From Alistipes dispar (GTDB lineage: Bacteria; Bacteroidota; Bacteroidia; Bacteroidales; Rikenellaceae), in the NCBI RefSeq assembly GCF_006542685.1, contig NZ_AP019736.1, positions 1,646,001 to 1,710,000 of the forward strand: a DNA stretch of 64,000 nucleotides. The letters run 5' to 3'. Both the position numbers and the translations under genes were made by a program. The first letter of the stretch is position 1. Each line of letters begins with the position of its first letter. Shown in pieces: positions 35,776-44,486 of the stretch. The notes under the pieces were generated by a model, which saw nothing but the letters and a program-made list of their open reading frames with translations, was not told the DNA's origin and made no database searches.

Positions 35776-36122
35776 TTGCCTGCTGCGACCAGAGGCGGCA
35801 CTCCGGTCTTCCTGACAGACGAAGGACTGCTTCGTCTGCCGTCTGCGAACGGCCGGATACCGGAGCAGTGGCCGGAACGCTGCACGGACCGGGTGATCCG
35901 GCGCGCATCGCGGCGTGCGAACCGGTCTCGGCGCATACGGTCCGTCGATCCTTCGCCGCGAATTTTCTCAAGGCGAAAGATGTGCCTTTGGCAGCGATCT
36001 CGAAGGCATTGGGGCATAGCAAGATTGCGGCTGCGATGCGCTATTTGCGTGTGGACGTGGGGGGCGCTCCGATTCTCGCCGGGAGCGGCTGCTTCAGACT
36101 GCCTGCCGGGACTGACGACTGA
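35776..36122 (+). pseudogene. Tyrosine recombinase (integrase) remnant, frameshifted
   Basis: Only the C-terminal catalytic part is left. From about 35928 one frame reads SAHTVRRSFAANFLKAKD, then VPLAAISKALGHSKIAAAM and RYL, which holds the integrase pattern His-x-x-Arg, Leu-Gly-His and the active-site Tyr region. The likely preceding segment (PVFLTDEGLLRLPSANG, about 35800-35850) is in another frame, so a frameshift lies between roughly 35,860 and 35,930. No N-terminal half is present. It lies just beyond the 3' end of tRNA-Leu, the normal place for an integrase of an element inserted in a tRNA. It is probably the scar of an old genomic island. Confidence 0.75.
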
Positions 36123-36155
36123 CCGGATTCCCGGGATTTCATCATACATAAAAGA

Positions 36156-36180
36156 AAAGGCGCTGATATTCAGCGCCTTT
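36156..36180 (-). terminator. Terminator of tRNA-Leu
   Basis: Perfect 11-base stem AAAGGCGCTGA/TCAGCGCCTTT with a 3-base loop. On the minus strand it is followed by TCTTTTATG. It begins four bases after the tRNA end. Confidence 0.85.
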
Positions 36181-36183
36181 AAG

Positions 36184-36269
36184 TGCCCAGGACAAGACTC
36201 GAACTTGCACGAACGCAATTGTTCACTACCCCCTCAAAGTAGCGTGTCTACCAATTTCACCACCTGGGC
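36184..36269 (-). tRNA. tRNA-Leu (anticodon GAG)
   Basis: Class II tRNA of about 86 nucleotides including the discriminator A. The acceptor stem GCCCAGG/CCTGGGC is perfect. The D-arm has GGTAGACACGC, the anticodon loop TTGAGGG lies between CTACT and GGTAG, there is a long variable arm, and the T-arm has GTTCGAGTC. The CCA end is not encoded. It reads CUC/CUU codons. It has a consensus promoter upstream and a terminator downstream. Confidence 0.95.
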
Positions 36270-36297
36270 TGACCTCCCGTTTCCGGGATTCGGTGTG

Positions 36298-36329
36298 CAA
36301 ATATAGGGCATAAATTTTTATTCGCCAAA
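36298..36329 (-). promoter_or_regulatory. Consensus Bacteroidetes promoter of tRNA-Leu
   Basis: On the minus strand, -33 TTTG (36326-36329), 20-base spacer and -7 TATATTTG (36298-36305). It is the best-formed promoter in the window and supports the use of this consensus elsewhere. Confidence 0.85.
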
Positions 36330-36340
36330 TTTTTGGGCCG

Positions 36341-38209
36341 TTAATGCTGTTTTTTGTCGCACCCGGCCTTCTCCCCGTTTTCCGTCCCGGTCTCCTCCGG
36401 GGCGATGCCGCGGGGGCCGATCATGCCCGACGGATGGACGGAGGCGTTGCGGACGGGGCCTCTCGGCACGGCTCCGACGACTGCGGCGGAGCGTGTCGGG
36501 GCGGGTGCGGGAACGGCCGCCCCGATCAGTTCGAGCGCCTTGCGCAGGAGCGGTTCCCCGGGGCCGAAATCCTCGAACCAGCCGCTCTCCGTTTCGCTTA
36601 CCGCGAAGTCGGGTTCGATGCCTGCGGGGTCCACCGTCCGCATTTCGGCATTGTATCCCTGAAACGTGATGGGGGCGAATTCGTAGTCGTATCCCTCCAG
36701 GTCCCGCCATTCGAAGACATTCATGCCGACGTTCTTGCCGTTGGTGCGTTCGCCGATGAGCGTGACCTCGAATCCGATGCCCCGCAGGCCGTTCACGAGC
36801 GCCTCGCTCGCCGAGGCCGTACTGCCGGTGGCGAGGACGAACAGGCGGCCGAGGCCGAGCGTGCGGTCCGTCAGATCGACGCCGTAATAGTCGCCGTCGT
36901 AGAATTTCTCGTAGAAACGTTCCGCTGCCGGGTCGTATTTCTGTCCGAAAAGCTCGGCGGTCTGCTCCCAGGAGGCCATGCACTCCTCGTTGTAGCGGTA
37001 GAACTGGAAGACTTTGTCCCGGCACGCCGCGCCGCCGATGCAGGAGGAGAGCATGTTCGACGAAATCACATGTCCGCCGCCGTTGTTGCGCAGGTCGAGC
37101 ACGAGGTCGGTGATCCCCTCTTCCCTGAGCCGCTTTACGGCGTCCAGCAGATCGTCGTCGTAGGCCGCGTCGAAGCTCTCGTAAACGATATACCCCACCT
37201 GCGTTCCGTCGAGCACCTCGGCGCGGATGATCGGCGTCGGGTCCAGCCGCTCGGCGGCGACCCGTACGGGGCGTGCATCGGCTTCGTTGCGCGTAAGCTC
37301 GACCTTCGCGCCGTCCGCCGGGGAGAGCAGGCTTGTGAAGATCGCGGCGTAGGTGCTTTCCGTGGGTGTCTTTCCGTCCACTTCGGCGATGATGTCGCCG
37401 CGCCGGAATCCCGCCCTCTCGAGCGGCGACCCGGGCAGGATGCTCGTCGGGCACAGCCCGATACCGCCCGTCGGGCGGCCGTCATGGTCGGTGAACGAGA
37501 CGAGCGTGTAGCTGCCGATGCCGTAGCCCGGTGTCGGCGCGGGTTTCGTGATGCCGTGGTTCACGCCGCTCCGTGCGGCAGGAGCCTTCGCGCCCGAGGC
37601 CGGGGTGCGGAGCAGGTAGGAGTAGAGACGGTAGCCTCCGCTCCGTTCGTCGTACTTCCTGTCGAGCGTGTTCGCGCTCATCCCCATCAGCGTATGGTGG
37701 ACGAAGTTGTCGTATGGACCGGCGTAGGGGATCGACAGGTCGCGTTCCGCCTTCCGGTAGGCTTCGTTCCAGAGGTAGTAGCGCGCGAGCGCCGCATCCG
37801 CCCGGGCATTGACGGCAGGACCGTCGGTCGGGGATCCCTGAATCACCTTGAAACTCGCCGGGAAGAAGTTTCCTGCCGTGATCCGCACGGTCGCCGAGCG
37901 GGCCGTGCTGCCGGTATTGGGCGCCACGGCGATCCGGAGCGTCGCGTTTCCTTTGGGGCCCGATTCGGTGAGCACCTCGCACCACCCGGGAGCGCTGCTT
38001 TCGGCGGACCAGAGGGCGGGGGAGGTGAAGGTGTACGCTTTCTGCGCTCCCGACGCGGCGATTTGTTCGACCTCCTCCCAGGAGGCGTTCGCTATGCCGG
38101 TCCTGCCGGGCGCCGGGTCGTCGCCCGCGCCCTCTTTGCCGCAGGCCGCCGACAGGAGCAGCGGCAGCAACAGGATCGCGGTCCGTACGGCGGATGGGAT
38201 CTGTTTCAT
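36341..38209 (-). CDS. S41-family (C-terminal processing-like) peptidase lipoprotein
   Basis: A 622-residue exported serine peptidase. The lipobox is LLSAAC near residue 22. A BACON-like beta-sandwich follows (SWEEVEQIAASGAQKAYTF through VRITAGNFFPASFKVIQ). A PDZ domain lies around 255-330 (SILPGSPLERAGFRRGDIIAEVDGK). The S41 core has YIVYESF, DLVLDLRNNGGGHV, FVLATGSTASASEALVNGL with the catalytic Ser near residue 463, and VTLIGERTNGKNVG with the Lys. The last 50 residues are Pro/Ala-rich and unfamiliar. The start is Met 38209; a longer frame upstream overlaps the S46 gene out of frame and is not real. It is the last gene of the long minus-strand operon. Confidence 0.9.
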   Translation of the reverse strand: MKQIPSAVRTAILLLPLLLSAACGKEGAGDDPAPGRTGIANASWEEVEQIAASGAQKAYTFTSPALWSAESSAPGWCEVLTESGPKGNATLRIAVAPNTGSTARSATVRITAGNFFPASFKVIQGSPTDGPAVNARADAALARYYLWNEAYRKAERDLSIPYAGPYDNFVHHTLMGMSANTLDRKYDERSGGYRLYSYLLRTPASGAKAPAARSGVNHGITKPAPTPGYGIGSYTLVSFTDHDGRPTGGIGLCPTSILPGSPLERAGFRRGDIIAEVDGKTPTESTYAAIFTSLLSPADGAKVELTRNEADARPVRVAAERLDPTPIIRAEVLDGTQVGYIVYESFDAAYDDDLLDAVKRLREEGITDLVLDLRNNGGGHVISSNMLSSCIGGAACRDKVFQFYRYNEECMASWEQTAELFGQKYDPAAERFYEKFYDGDYYGVDLTDRTLGLGRLFVLATGSTASASEALVNGLRGIGFEVTLIGERTNGKNVGMNVFEWRDLEGYDYEFAPITFQGYNAEMRTVDPAGIEPDFAVSETESGWFEDFGPGEPLLRKALELIGAAVPAPAPTRSAAVVGAVPRGPVRNASVHPSGMIGPRGIAPEETGTENGEKAGCDKKQH

Positions 38210-38280
38210 GGGGTCTGTTTTCGGGTGTTCCGGGAGCAAGATAACGATTTTTCGCTTACGACCTCCGCTTCCGCGCCTTT

Positions 38281-40263
38281 TTACCTCCGGATTTTCATTT
38301 CGTCGAGAAGGTAACCGGCGCCGCCCACGCGGTCGATCACGAAGAGCACGTAGCGGATGTCCACGGCGATATTGCGGCAGATGTCCGGATCGAAGGCGAT
38401 GTCGCTCATCGTCGAGAGCCACGTGCGGTCGAAGTTGATGCCCACCAGTTCGCCGCGGGCGTTCAGCACGGGCGATCCGGAGTTGCCCCCGGTGGTGTGG
38501 TTCGTCGCCAGGAAGCAGACCGCCACGGTTTTCCTGCCGCCGATCTCCACGCCCCAGCGGCCGTAGTCCTTCGATGCGTGGAGGTCGCGCAGCACCTGCG
38601 GGATGTCGTAGTCGTAGATCTCGGGGTTGTCCTTGGCGATGATGCCGTCGAGGGTCGTCAGCGGTTTGTGGTACTCTCCGTCTGCGTACCGGTATCCGGC
38701 CACCGAGCCGTAGGCCACGCGCAGCGTCAGGTTGGCGTCGGGATAGAAGGCGCGCTCGCGGTCCCATTCGCGCAGACCCCGGATGTAGAGGGTGTAGAGC
38801 TCGTTGAGGCGGCTGCTCGTGAGGTTGCGCAGCGACTTGGTCCCCAGCAGCCACGTGATGTGCGAAAGCATCCGCCGGGAGTCGTCGCGCAGCGCCGTGA
38901 CGGCCGTGGTGTCGCGGCCGCTCCACACCCCGTCGAACACCCGTTCGGCGTAGGCTTCGGGCGATCCTTCCGAGGCCACGCCCCGCAGGAACGCGGGCGT
39001 CTGGTACTGCACCGGACAGCGGCGGGCGTACTCTCCGAAGAGGTATTTCCACTGCGCGCGTTCGGTGGCCTCGCGTCTGGCGAACACCGCCTCGGCGCGC
39101 TCCTCGGCGGTGTACTTCGCCGGCAGCGCGTAGATCGTCTCGGCGGTGATCTCGCGGGCGAAATAGGGGTCCGCGATGCGTGCGTACTCCTCGCGGAGCC
39201 GCTTCACGACGTCGCGGTATGCGGGTTTGTCCTGCGCCCAGGCCTCGAACGCCTCCTCGTAGGCGCGCTTGGTCTCCGCCGTGCCGCGGCGGCCGATGCC
39301 CAGCGCCTCGCCCTGCCACTTCTTCCAGGCATTGGCTATCGTGGCCTGCTTGGCGGCGTAGTGGATGCGCAGTTCGGGGTCGGACTGCTGGGCCTCGCGG
39401 ATCAGGTCGAGACGGCCCGTGCGGATGGCGATCTTCGCCGGGTCGGAGCGCTCGGCGATGTAGCGCACGGCGTCCGAGAGGATGTACTCCTGCGTGTTGC
39501 CCGGGAATCCGTAGATCATCGTGAAGTCGCCCTCGCCGACGCCTCCGGCCGAGACGGTGAAGAACTTTCCGGGGCGGTAGGGAACGTTGTTGGGCGAGTA
39601 GGCCGCCGGTTCGTTGTCCTTCGAGGCGTAGATCCGGAAGACGGAGAAGTCGCCCGTGTGGCGGGGCCAGATCCAGTTGTCGGTGTCGCCGCCGAACTTG
39701 CCGATCGACGAGGGCGGCGCGGCCACCAGGCGCACGTCGTCGAACTGGCGGTAAACGAACAGGAACTGCTGGTTGCCGTAGTACATCTGCTCGACCGAGG
39801 CCCTGAAACCCTTGCCTTCGGCCTCGGCCCGGCGGACGATCTCCTCGGCCGTCTCCCCGGCCTTCAGGCGGTCGGTCACCTCCTCCATGCGCACGAGGAA
39901 GCGGACGTTGAGCCCTTCGTTGGGCAGCTCTTCGGCCCGCGACATGGCCCAGAATCCGTGCGTGAGGTAGTCGTGCTCGACGGTCGAGTGGCGCTGGATG
40001 GCGTCGTAGCCGCAGTGATGGTTGGTGAGCAGCAGCCCTTCGGGCGAGACCAGCTCGCCCGTGCAGCCGCCGTCGAAGAGCACCACGGCGTCCTTCATCG
40101 AGGCCTGGTTGATCGAATAGATGTCTTCGGCCGTGAGGCGGAATCCTTTCGAGCGCATGTCGTCGATGCGCTCCGAGATGAGGCTCGGAAGCCACATGCC
40201 CTCGTCTGCCAGAGCAGGCAGGACAGCGAGGGCCGCGAATAGGGTCAGCAGCGTGCGTTTCAT
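38281..40263 (-). CDS. S46-family dipeptidyl-peptidase (DPP7/DPP11-like)
   Basis: A periplasmic dipeptidyl-peptidase that feeds peptide-using Bacteroidales. The signal peptide is MKRTLLTLFAALAVLPALA; the mature protein begins DEGMWLPS, typical of S46. The catalytic His is in NHHCGYDAIQ (about residues 81-90) and the Ser in GGNSGSPVLN (Ser near 595). DNWIWPRHTGDFSVFRIY is a family block. Its 660 residues are a little short of the usual 700-720. Whether it prefers hydrophobic (DPP7) or acidic (DPP11) P1 residues I cannot assign confidently. The start 40263 overlaps the maf stop by 4 bases, so translation is coupled. Confidence 0.93.
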   Translation of the reverse strand: MKRTLLTLFAALAVLPALADEGMWLPSLISERIDDMRSKGFRLTAEDIYSINQASMKDAVVLFDGGCTGELVSPEGLLLTNHHCGYDAIQRHSTVEHDYLTHGFWAMSRAEELPNEGLNVRFLVRMEEVTDRLKAGETAEEIVRRAEAEGKGFRASVEQMYYGNQQFLFVYRQFDDVRLVAAPPSSIGKFGGDTDNWIWPRHTGDFSVFRIYASKDNEPAAYSPNNVPYRPGKFFTVSAGGVGEGDFTMIYGFPGNTQEYILSDAVRYIAERSDPAKIAIRTGRLDLIREAQQSDPELRIHYAAKQATIANAWKKWQGEALGIGRRGTAETKRAYEEAFEAWAQDKPAYRDVVKRLREEYARIADPYFAREITAETIYALPAKYTAEERAEAVFARREATERAQWKYLFGEYARRCPVQYQTPAFLRGVASEGSPEAYAERVFDGVWSGRDTTAVTALRDDSRRMLSHITWLLGTKSLRNLTSSRLNELYTLYIRGLREWDRERAFYPDANLTLRVAYGSVAGYRYADGEYHKPLTTLDGIIAKDNPEIYDYDIPQVLRDLHASKDYGRWGVEIGGRKTVAVCFLATNHTTGGNSGSPVLNARGELVGINFDRTWLSTMSDIAFDPDICRNIAVDIRYVLFVIDRVGGAGYLLDEMKIRR

Positions 40264-40856
40264 TCGTTGAGAAATCGGGTTAGTTCGACATATACTTTCT
40301 GGATGGGAAGTCCCATGACGTTGTAGAACGAGCCTTCGATGCGCTCGATGGCGGCATAGCCGATCCACTCCTGGATGCCGTACGACCCCGCCTTGTCGAA
40401 GGGGCGGAAGGCGTCCACGTAGTAGGCGATCTCCTCGTCGGCGAGCGGGCGGAACCAGACCGAGGTGCGCGCTTCGAAGGAGTGCATCCTCCCGGTCGTG
40501 CGGAGCGTCACGCCCGAGACGACCGTGTGGTGGCGTCCCGACAGCCGGCGGAGCATCCCCGCGGCGTCCTCCCGGTCGCGGGGCTTTCCGAGCACCTCGC
40601 CGTCGAGCACGACGACCGTGTCGGCCGTCAGGAGAATGTCCCGTCCGGAGAGCGGCGCGGGATAGGCCTCGCTCTTGAGGCGCGAGAGGTAGAGGGGAAC
40701 CTCCTCGGCCGCGAGGCCGGCGGGATAGACCTCCGCGCAGTCGAACCTCGGGGCGAGTTCGTAGGGAAGTCCGCAGCCGGTCATCAGTTCGCGCCGCCGC
40801 GGCGACTGCGAGGCCAGCAGCAGGCGGTAATTCCGGAGTTGTTCGTGAAGCAGCAT
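40260..40856 (-). CDS. maf: Maf-family nucleoside triphosphate pyrophosphatase
   Basis: A cytoplasmic house-cleaning pyrophosphatase hydrolysing non-canonical or dTTP/UTP-type nucleotides. The family signature LASQSPRRRELMTGCGLPYEL is at the start, then LTADTVVVLDGEVLGKPRDREDA, SGRHHTVVSGV, and AGSYGIQEWIG near the C terminus. Its 198 residues are normal. It lies 73 bases after the FAH-family gene and overlaps the S46 gene by 4 bases. Confidence 0.93.
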   Translation of the reverse strand: MLLHEQLRNYRLLLASQSPRRRELMTGCGLPYELAPRFDCAEVYPAGLAAEEVPLYLSRLKSEAYPAPLSGRDILLTADTVVVLDGEVLGKPRDREDAAGMLRRLSGRHHTVVSGVTLRTTGRMHSFEARTSVWFRPLADEEIAYYVDAFRPFDKAGSYGIQEWIGYAAIERIEGSFYNVMGLPIQKVYVELTRFLNE

Positions 40857-40929
40857 GTTCGTGTCGTTTTTCCTTTCGGGTGTTTTCGTATCCGTATTCG
40901 GGTTCCGGCTTTTCCGTGCCGGGCGTCGG

Positions 40930-41544
40930 TCAGCGGATGTCGAAGTCGAGCATTCCGTATCCTTCGAGCGTCGCGCGCAGGTTGTCGCCCGCCTGCACGG
41001 GGCCTGCGCCCGCCGGGGTTCCGGTGAAGAGCAGGTCGCCCATGCGCAGTGTCATGTACCGCGACACGGCGGCGATGAGCCGGTCCACCGGGAAGAGCAG
41101 CTCCCGCATGTCGCCCGTCTGGCGGCGCTCTCCGTTCACGTCGAGAGCGAAGCGGAGCCGTGCGACGTCGCCTCCCGCCTCCGCGAGCCGGACGAACCGC
41201 GGCGGGAGGGCTATCGAGTGGTCGAACGCCTTCGCGCGCTCCCACGGCAGCCCTTCGGCGGCGGCCTGCCGCTGCAGGTCGCGGGCCGTGAAGTCGATGC
41301 CCACCCCCACTTCGTCGTAATAACGGTGCGCGAACCGTTCGGAGACGGCCCGTCCGACGCGGCTGATGCGCACGATCAGCCCGCAGGCGGCATGCACCTC
41401 CCGCGTGAAGCGGGGAATGTAGAACGGGTCGTTGTTGCGCAGCATCGCCGTATCGGGTTTGAGAAACCAGACGGGTTCCGCCCCGGGTTCCGCTCCGTTG
41501 CCGCCGTGCGGCGGGTAGTTGCCCTCTATGCAGATGATCTTCAT
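40930..41544 (-). CDS. Fumarylacetoacetate hydrolase (FAH) family protein
   Basis: A 204-residue member of the FAH superfamily, which includes acylpyruvases and oxaloacetate decarboxylase or tautomerase-type enzymes. It begins MKIICIEGNYPPHGG; then EPVWFLKPDTAML, the VRISRVGRAVSERFAHRYYDEVGVGIDFTARDLQ metal-site region, PWERAKAFDHS and LLFTGTPAGAGPVQAGD, the typical end of the fold. Met 41544 is chosen because the long upstream extension overlaps DUF3784 and is not conserved. It overlaps that gene by 4 bases. The exact substrate is uncertain. Confidence 0.85.
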   Translation of the reverse strand: MKIICIEGNYPPHGGNGAEPGAEPVWFLKPDTAMLRNNDPFYIPRFTREVHAACGLIVRISRVGRAVSERFAHRYYDEVGVGIDFTARDLQRQAAAEGLPWERAKAFDHSIALPPRFVRLAEAGGDVARLRFALDVNGERRQTGDMRELLFPVDRLIAAVSRYMTLRMGDLLFTGTPAGAGPVQAGDNLRATLEGYGMLDFDIR

Positions 41545-41861
41545 CGTTTCCGTTCGTTGTGGTCGTAACGCTGGGCACGGACCACCATCCAGATTACGTA
41601 AACCGGCAGGTAGATGACCAGAATTACCGGCAGGGCGTCCTGTTGGTCCGTCAAGGCGAGCGTCGTGGCGAGCAGTATCCATAGACAACCGATTATCACC
41701 AGATGCCGCTGCACGAACGACGAAAGTCCTTCGATGTCCACGTTTTTCCGTTTTTCCTCCGGCATGGTATTGTATCCCGAAATGAGCATCGGGAACCGTT
41801 TTGCCAGCAGGCCGCAGACGATCAGGAGCGTCCCGGTTAGAAGGTGGGGTGACAGTTCCAT
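41541..41861 (-). CDS. Small membrane protein, DUF3784-like
   Basis: A 106-residue protein with three hydrophobic segments (HLLTGTLLIVCGLLAKRF, HLVIIGCLWILLATTLAL, ALPVILVIYLPVYVIWMVV) and the SGYNTMPEEKRKNVDIEGLSSF segment characteristic of the DUF3784 family. Its function is unknown. It is packed between lpxB (5 bases) and the FAH gene (4-base overlap), so it belongs to the operon. Confidence 0.75.
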   Translation of the reverse strand: MELSPHLLTGTLLIVCGLLAKRFPMLISGYNTMPEEKRKNVDIEGLSSFVQRHLVIIGCLWILLATTLALTDQQDALPVILVIYLPVYVIWMVVRAQRYDHNERKR

Positions 41862-41866
41862 GCCAG

Positions 41867-43006
41867 TTATTGTTTTGTGTCGTCTCGCAGTTCCCCGACC
41901 ATCCGCCGGGCGAAGCGTTCGCTGGCGCCCGGGCCGCCGATCACGGCGCGCAGTTCGGCCAGGTCGGCGAGCATCCGCGCGCGTCCGGAGCCGCCCGGCA
42001 GAATCGCCCGCAGCTCCCGCTCGGCGCGTTCGATGGAGAGGTCCGACTGGATGATCTCGGCGACGGCCTCACGGCCGAGATTGAGGTTCACGAGCGACAC
42101 CCAGGGGACTTTCAGCACGTAGGGTTGCAGCTTGACCTGGAACCAGAGCGTGCGATAGACGACCACCTCGGGCGTTCCGAGCAGGGCCGTTTCGAGGGTC
42201 GCCGTCCCGGAGGTCACAACCGCCGCTTCGGCCGCGGCGATCGTCTCGTAGGTCTGGTCGCAGACGCAGCGGATGCCGCTTCCGGCCAGGTAGCGGTCGT
42301 AGAGCGCGCGTTCGAGCCACGGAACGCCCGTCACGACGAACTGGTATTCGGGAAAGCGTCCGGCGAGCCGCACCATGAGCGGCAGGTTGTCGCGGATTTC
42401 TCCCCGGCGGCTTCCGGCCACGAGGGCGACGATCGGACGGTCGTCCAGCGCGTGCTTCCGCCGGAACTCCGCGGGCGACGGCAGCGACGGCCGCCGCGCC
42501 TCGATGGCGTCCACGAGCGGGTTGCCTTCGAAGACGGGCCGGATGCCGTGGCGGGGGAAGTAGTCCCGCTCGAAGGGGAAGATGACGAACAGGCGATCTA
42601 CGTATTCGCGGATCGCCTTCACGCGCCACTCGCGCCACGCCCACACCTTCGGGGCGATGTAGTAGAAGACCCGGATGCCGTGCTCCTTCGCCCAGCGGGC
42701 CATCTTCATGTTGAATCCCGGGTAGTCCACCGCGACGAGCACGTCGGGCCGCCATGCCGCCACGTCCTCCTGGCATTCGCGCATCTGGCGGCGGATCGTG
42801 CGGAGGTTCTTCAGCACCTGCACGATGCCGAAGAACGAGGTTTCGCGGTAGTGCTTGCGCAGGTTCTCCGCGCCGCCCGCCGCGGCCATGCGGTCGCCGC
42901 CCCAGAAGCGGAACTCCGCCGCGGGGTCGGCCTTTTTCAGCCCTTCGATCAGGTTTGCGCCGTGCAGGTCGCCCGAAGGCTCCCCGGCGATGAGGTAGTA
43001 TTTCAT
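41867..43006 (-). CDS. lpxB: Lipid-A-disaccharide synthase
   Basis: Condenses UDP-2,3-diacylglucosamine and lipid X to the lipid A disaccharide at the inner membrane. Motifs: MKYYLIAGEPSGDLHGANLI, FRFWGGDRMAAAGG, ETSFFGIVQVL, DYPGFNMKMARWA, YYIAPKVWAWREWRVK, FPFERDYFPRHGI and FEGNPLVDAI, all standard for LpxB. Its 379 residues are normal. A longer frame upstream overlaps trmD; Met 43006 gives the canonical N terminus and a 4-base overlap with trmD. Confidence 0.96.
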   Translation of the reverse strand: MKYYLIAGEPSGDLHGANLIEGLKKADPAAEFRFWGGDRMAAAGGAENLRKHYRETSFFGIVQVLKNLRTIRRQMRECQEDVAAWRPDVLVAVDYPGFNMKMARWAKEHGIRVFYYIAPKVWAWREWRVKAIREYVDRLFVIFPFERDYFPRHGIRPVFEGNPLVDAIEARRPSLPSPAEFRRKHALDDRPIVALVAGSRRGEIRDNLPLMVRLAGRFPEYQFVVTGVPWLERALYDRYLAGSGIRCVCDQTYETIAAAEAAVVTSGTATLETALLGTPEVVVYRTLWFQVKLQPYVLKVPWVSLVNLNLGREAVAEIIQSDLSIERAERELRAILPGGSGRARMLADLAELRAVIGGPGASERFARRMVGELRDDTKQ

Positions 43007-43716
43007 CTTTCCGGTGTTTTGGGGGCCTCGTTCCGGTTTCCGTCGTCCAGCAGGTCGGGCCGCAGCCGTTCGGTGCGTTCCCACGCCTGTTCGTCCTGCC
43101 AGCGGGCGATCCGGGCGAAGTCGCCCGACAGCAGCACGTCGGGAACCCTCCATCCGCGGAATTCGGCGGGCCGCGTGTAAACGGGCGGCGCCAGCAGGTT
43201 GTCCTGGAACGAGTCGGTCAGAGCCGAAGCCTCGTCGCCGATGGCTCCGGGAATGAGCCGCACCACCGAGTCGGCGATGATGCAGGCGGCCAGCTCGCCG
43301 CCGGTCAGCACGTAGTCGCCGATCGAGATCTCGCGCGTTATGAGGTGCTCGCGGATGCGGTGGTCGATGCCCTTGTAATGGCCGCAGAGGATGACGATGT
43401 TCCCGAGCGTCGAGAGGCGGTTGGCTTCGTGCTGGTCGTAGCGGACGCCGTCGGGCGAGGTGTAGATGATCTCGTCGTAGGTACGCTCTTCCCGGAGCTT
43501 CTCGACCAGCTCGAACACCGGCTCGCACTTCATCACCATCCCCGCCTCGCCGCCGAACGGGTAGTCGTCGGTGGTCTTGCGGCGGTCATGGGCGTAGTCG
43601 TGCAGGTTGTGGACGACGATCTCGACGAGCCCCTTCTCCTGCGCCCGCTTGAGGATGGATTCGTTCAGCGGCGAGGCGAGCAGGTCGGGAACGGAGGATA
43701 TGATGTCTATTCGCAT
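43003..43716 (-). CDS. trmD: tRNA (guanine-N1)-methyltransferase TrmD
   Basis: Methylates G37 of tRNAs reading CNN codons and so prevents frameshifting. The SPOUT-family marks are MRIDIISSVPDLL, HDRRKTTDDYPFGGEAGMVMKCEP, YTSPDGVRYDQHEANRL, ILCGHYKGIDHRIREHLI and EISIGDYVLTGGELAA. Its 237 residues are normal. It is found here without rpsP or rplS neighbours, as is common in Bacteroidetes. It overlaps lpxB by 4 bases and follows the channel gene by 21 bases. Confidence 0.97.
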   Translation of the reverse strand: MRIDIISSVPDLLASPLNESILKRAQEKGLVEIVVHNLHDYAHDRRKTTDDYPFGGEAGMVMKCEPVFELVEKLREERTYDEIIYTSPDGVRYDQHEANRLSTLGNIVILCGHYKGIDHRIREHLITREISIGDYVLTGGELAACIIADSVVRLIPGAIGDEASALTDSFQDNLLAPPVYTRPAEFRGWRVPDVLLSGDFARIARWQDEQAWERTERLRPDLLDDGNRNEAPKTPER

Positions 43717-43737
43717 CGTTGTCGGACGTTTTGGGTG

Positions 43738-44469
43738 TTACTCTTTCTTGTTTTTCTGTTGCAGCAGGTTGATGAACGACGAGCTGATGATACCGGTCGG
43801 GATGGCGATCATGGCGATTCCGATCAGACTGATGAGGCTGCTCAGGAGTTTCCCCAGCGGGGTGATCGGGTAGATGTCGCCGTAGCCGACCGTGGTGAAT
43901 GCCACGATGGACCACCACAGGCCGTCGCCGATATTGGCGAACGCTTCGGGCTGGGCGTTGCGTTCGATGTAGTACATGAGGATCGCCGAGAAGCAGACCA
44001 TGATGCCGCAGGCGGTATAGGCCGTGACGAGTTCCTCGCGTACGGCCGAAAGGACCTCCCCGATGAACCGGAACGAGCGCGAGTGGCGGATGAGCTTGAA
44101 GACGATGAAGATGTATGCCAGCGTGATGATGTGGACCGAGGGGGTGTCCTTGAAAAGATAGACCAGCAGGAAGGGCAGCACGGCCACGAAGTCCACCGCG
44201 CCGTAGAACGAGAAGAGGTAGCGGACCCGCGCCCGGAACGGGCTTCTGCCGGGGTAGCGGGCCGGAGCCGCGACGATGCGCAGCACGTATTCGACCAGGA
44301 AGACGAACGATGCGAGGTAATTGATCCCGAAGAGCAGGTGGCGGTAGGGGCGCATCGTTTCGAACGAACTGCCGATGACCGCCGCGATGGAGGCCACGAT
44401 GAAGAACATTACCGTGTAGTGGAACGGTTTGCCCGTCAGGATGCGCTGGAGCCGGTCGTACTGGTGCAT
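43738..44469 (-). CDS. Voltage-gated-type potassium channel subunit
   Basis: A 243-residue inner-membrane ion channel with six transmembrane segments. The selectivity filter is AFTTVGYGDIYP. A candidate S4 (VFKLIRHSRSFRFIGEV) carries spaced Arg/Lys residues, and S1-S3 lie before it (FFIVASIAAVIGSSFET, LASFVFLVEYVLRIVAA, AVDFVAVLPFLLVYLF). No C-terminal cyclic-nucleotide or RCK domain follows; the protein ends shortly after S6. Met 44469 starts the conserved core; the longer frame upstream overlaps the FkbM gene out of frame. Confidence 0.92.
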   Translation of the reverse strand: MHQYDRLQRILTGKPFHYTVMFFIVASIAAVIGSSFETMRPYRHLLFGINYLASFVFLVEYVLRIVAAPARYPGRSPFRARVRYLFSFYGAVDFVAVLPFLLVYLFKDTPSVHIITLAYIFIVFKLIRHSRSFRFIGEVLSAVREELVTAYTACGIMVCFSAILMYYIERNAQPEAFANIGDGLWWSIVAFTTVGYGDIYPITPLGKLLSSLISLIGIAMIAIPTGIISSSFINLLQQKNKKE

Positions 44470-44486
44470 GTCGGTCGTGTTTGTCG

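Noticed and set aside
36184..36269. A second copy of the tRNA 3' end as an attachment-site repeat
   Set aside because: I looked for the T-arm/acceptor sequence elsewhere in the window and did not find it, so no island boundary is claimed.
38210..40195. A long upstream extension of the S41 peptidase giving 1284 residues
   Set aside because: The extra part is the S46 gene read in the wrong frame and is Arg/Pro-rich. The lipoprotein start at 38209 is the natural one.
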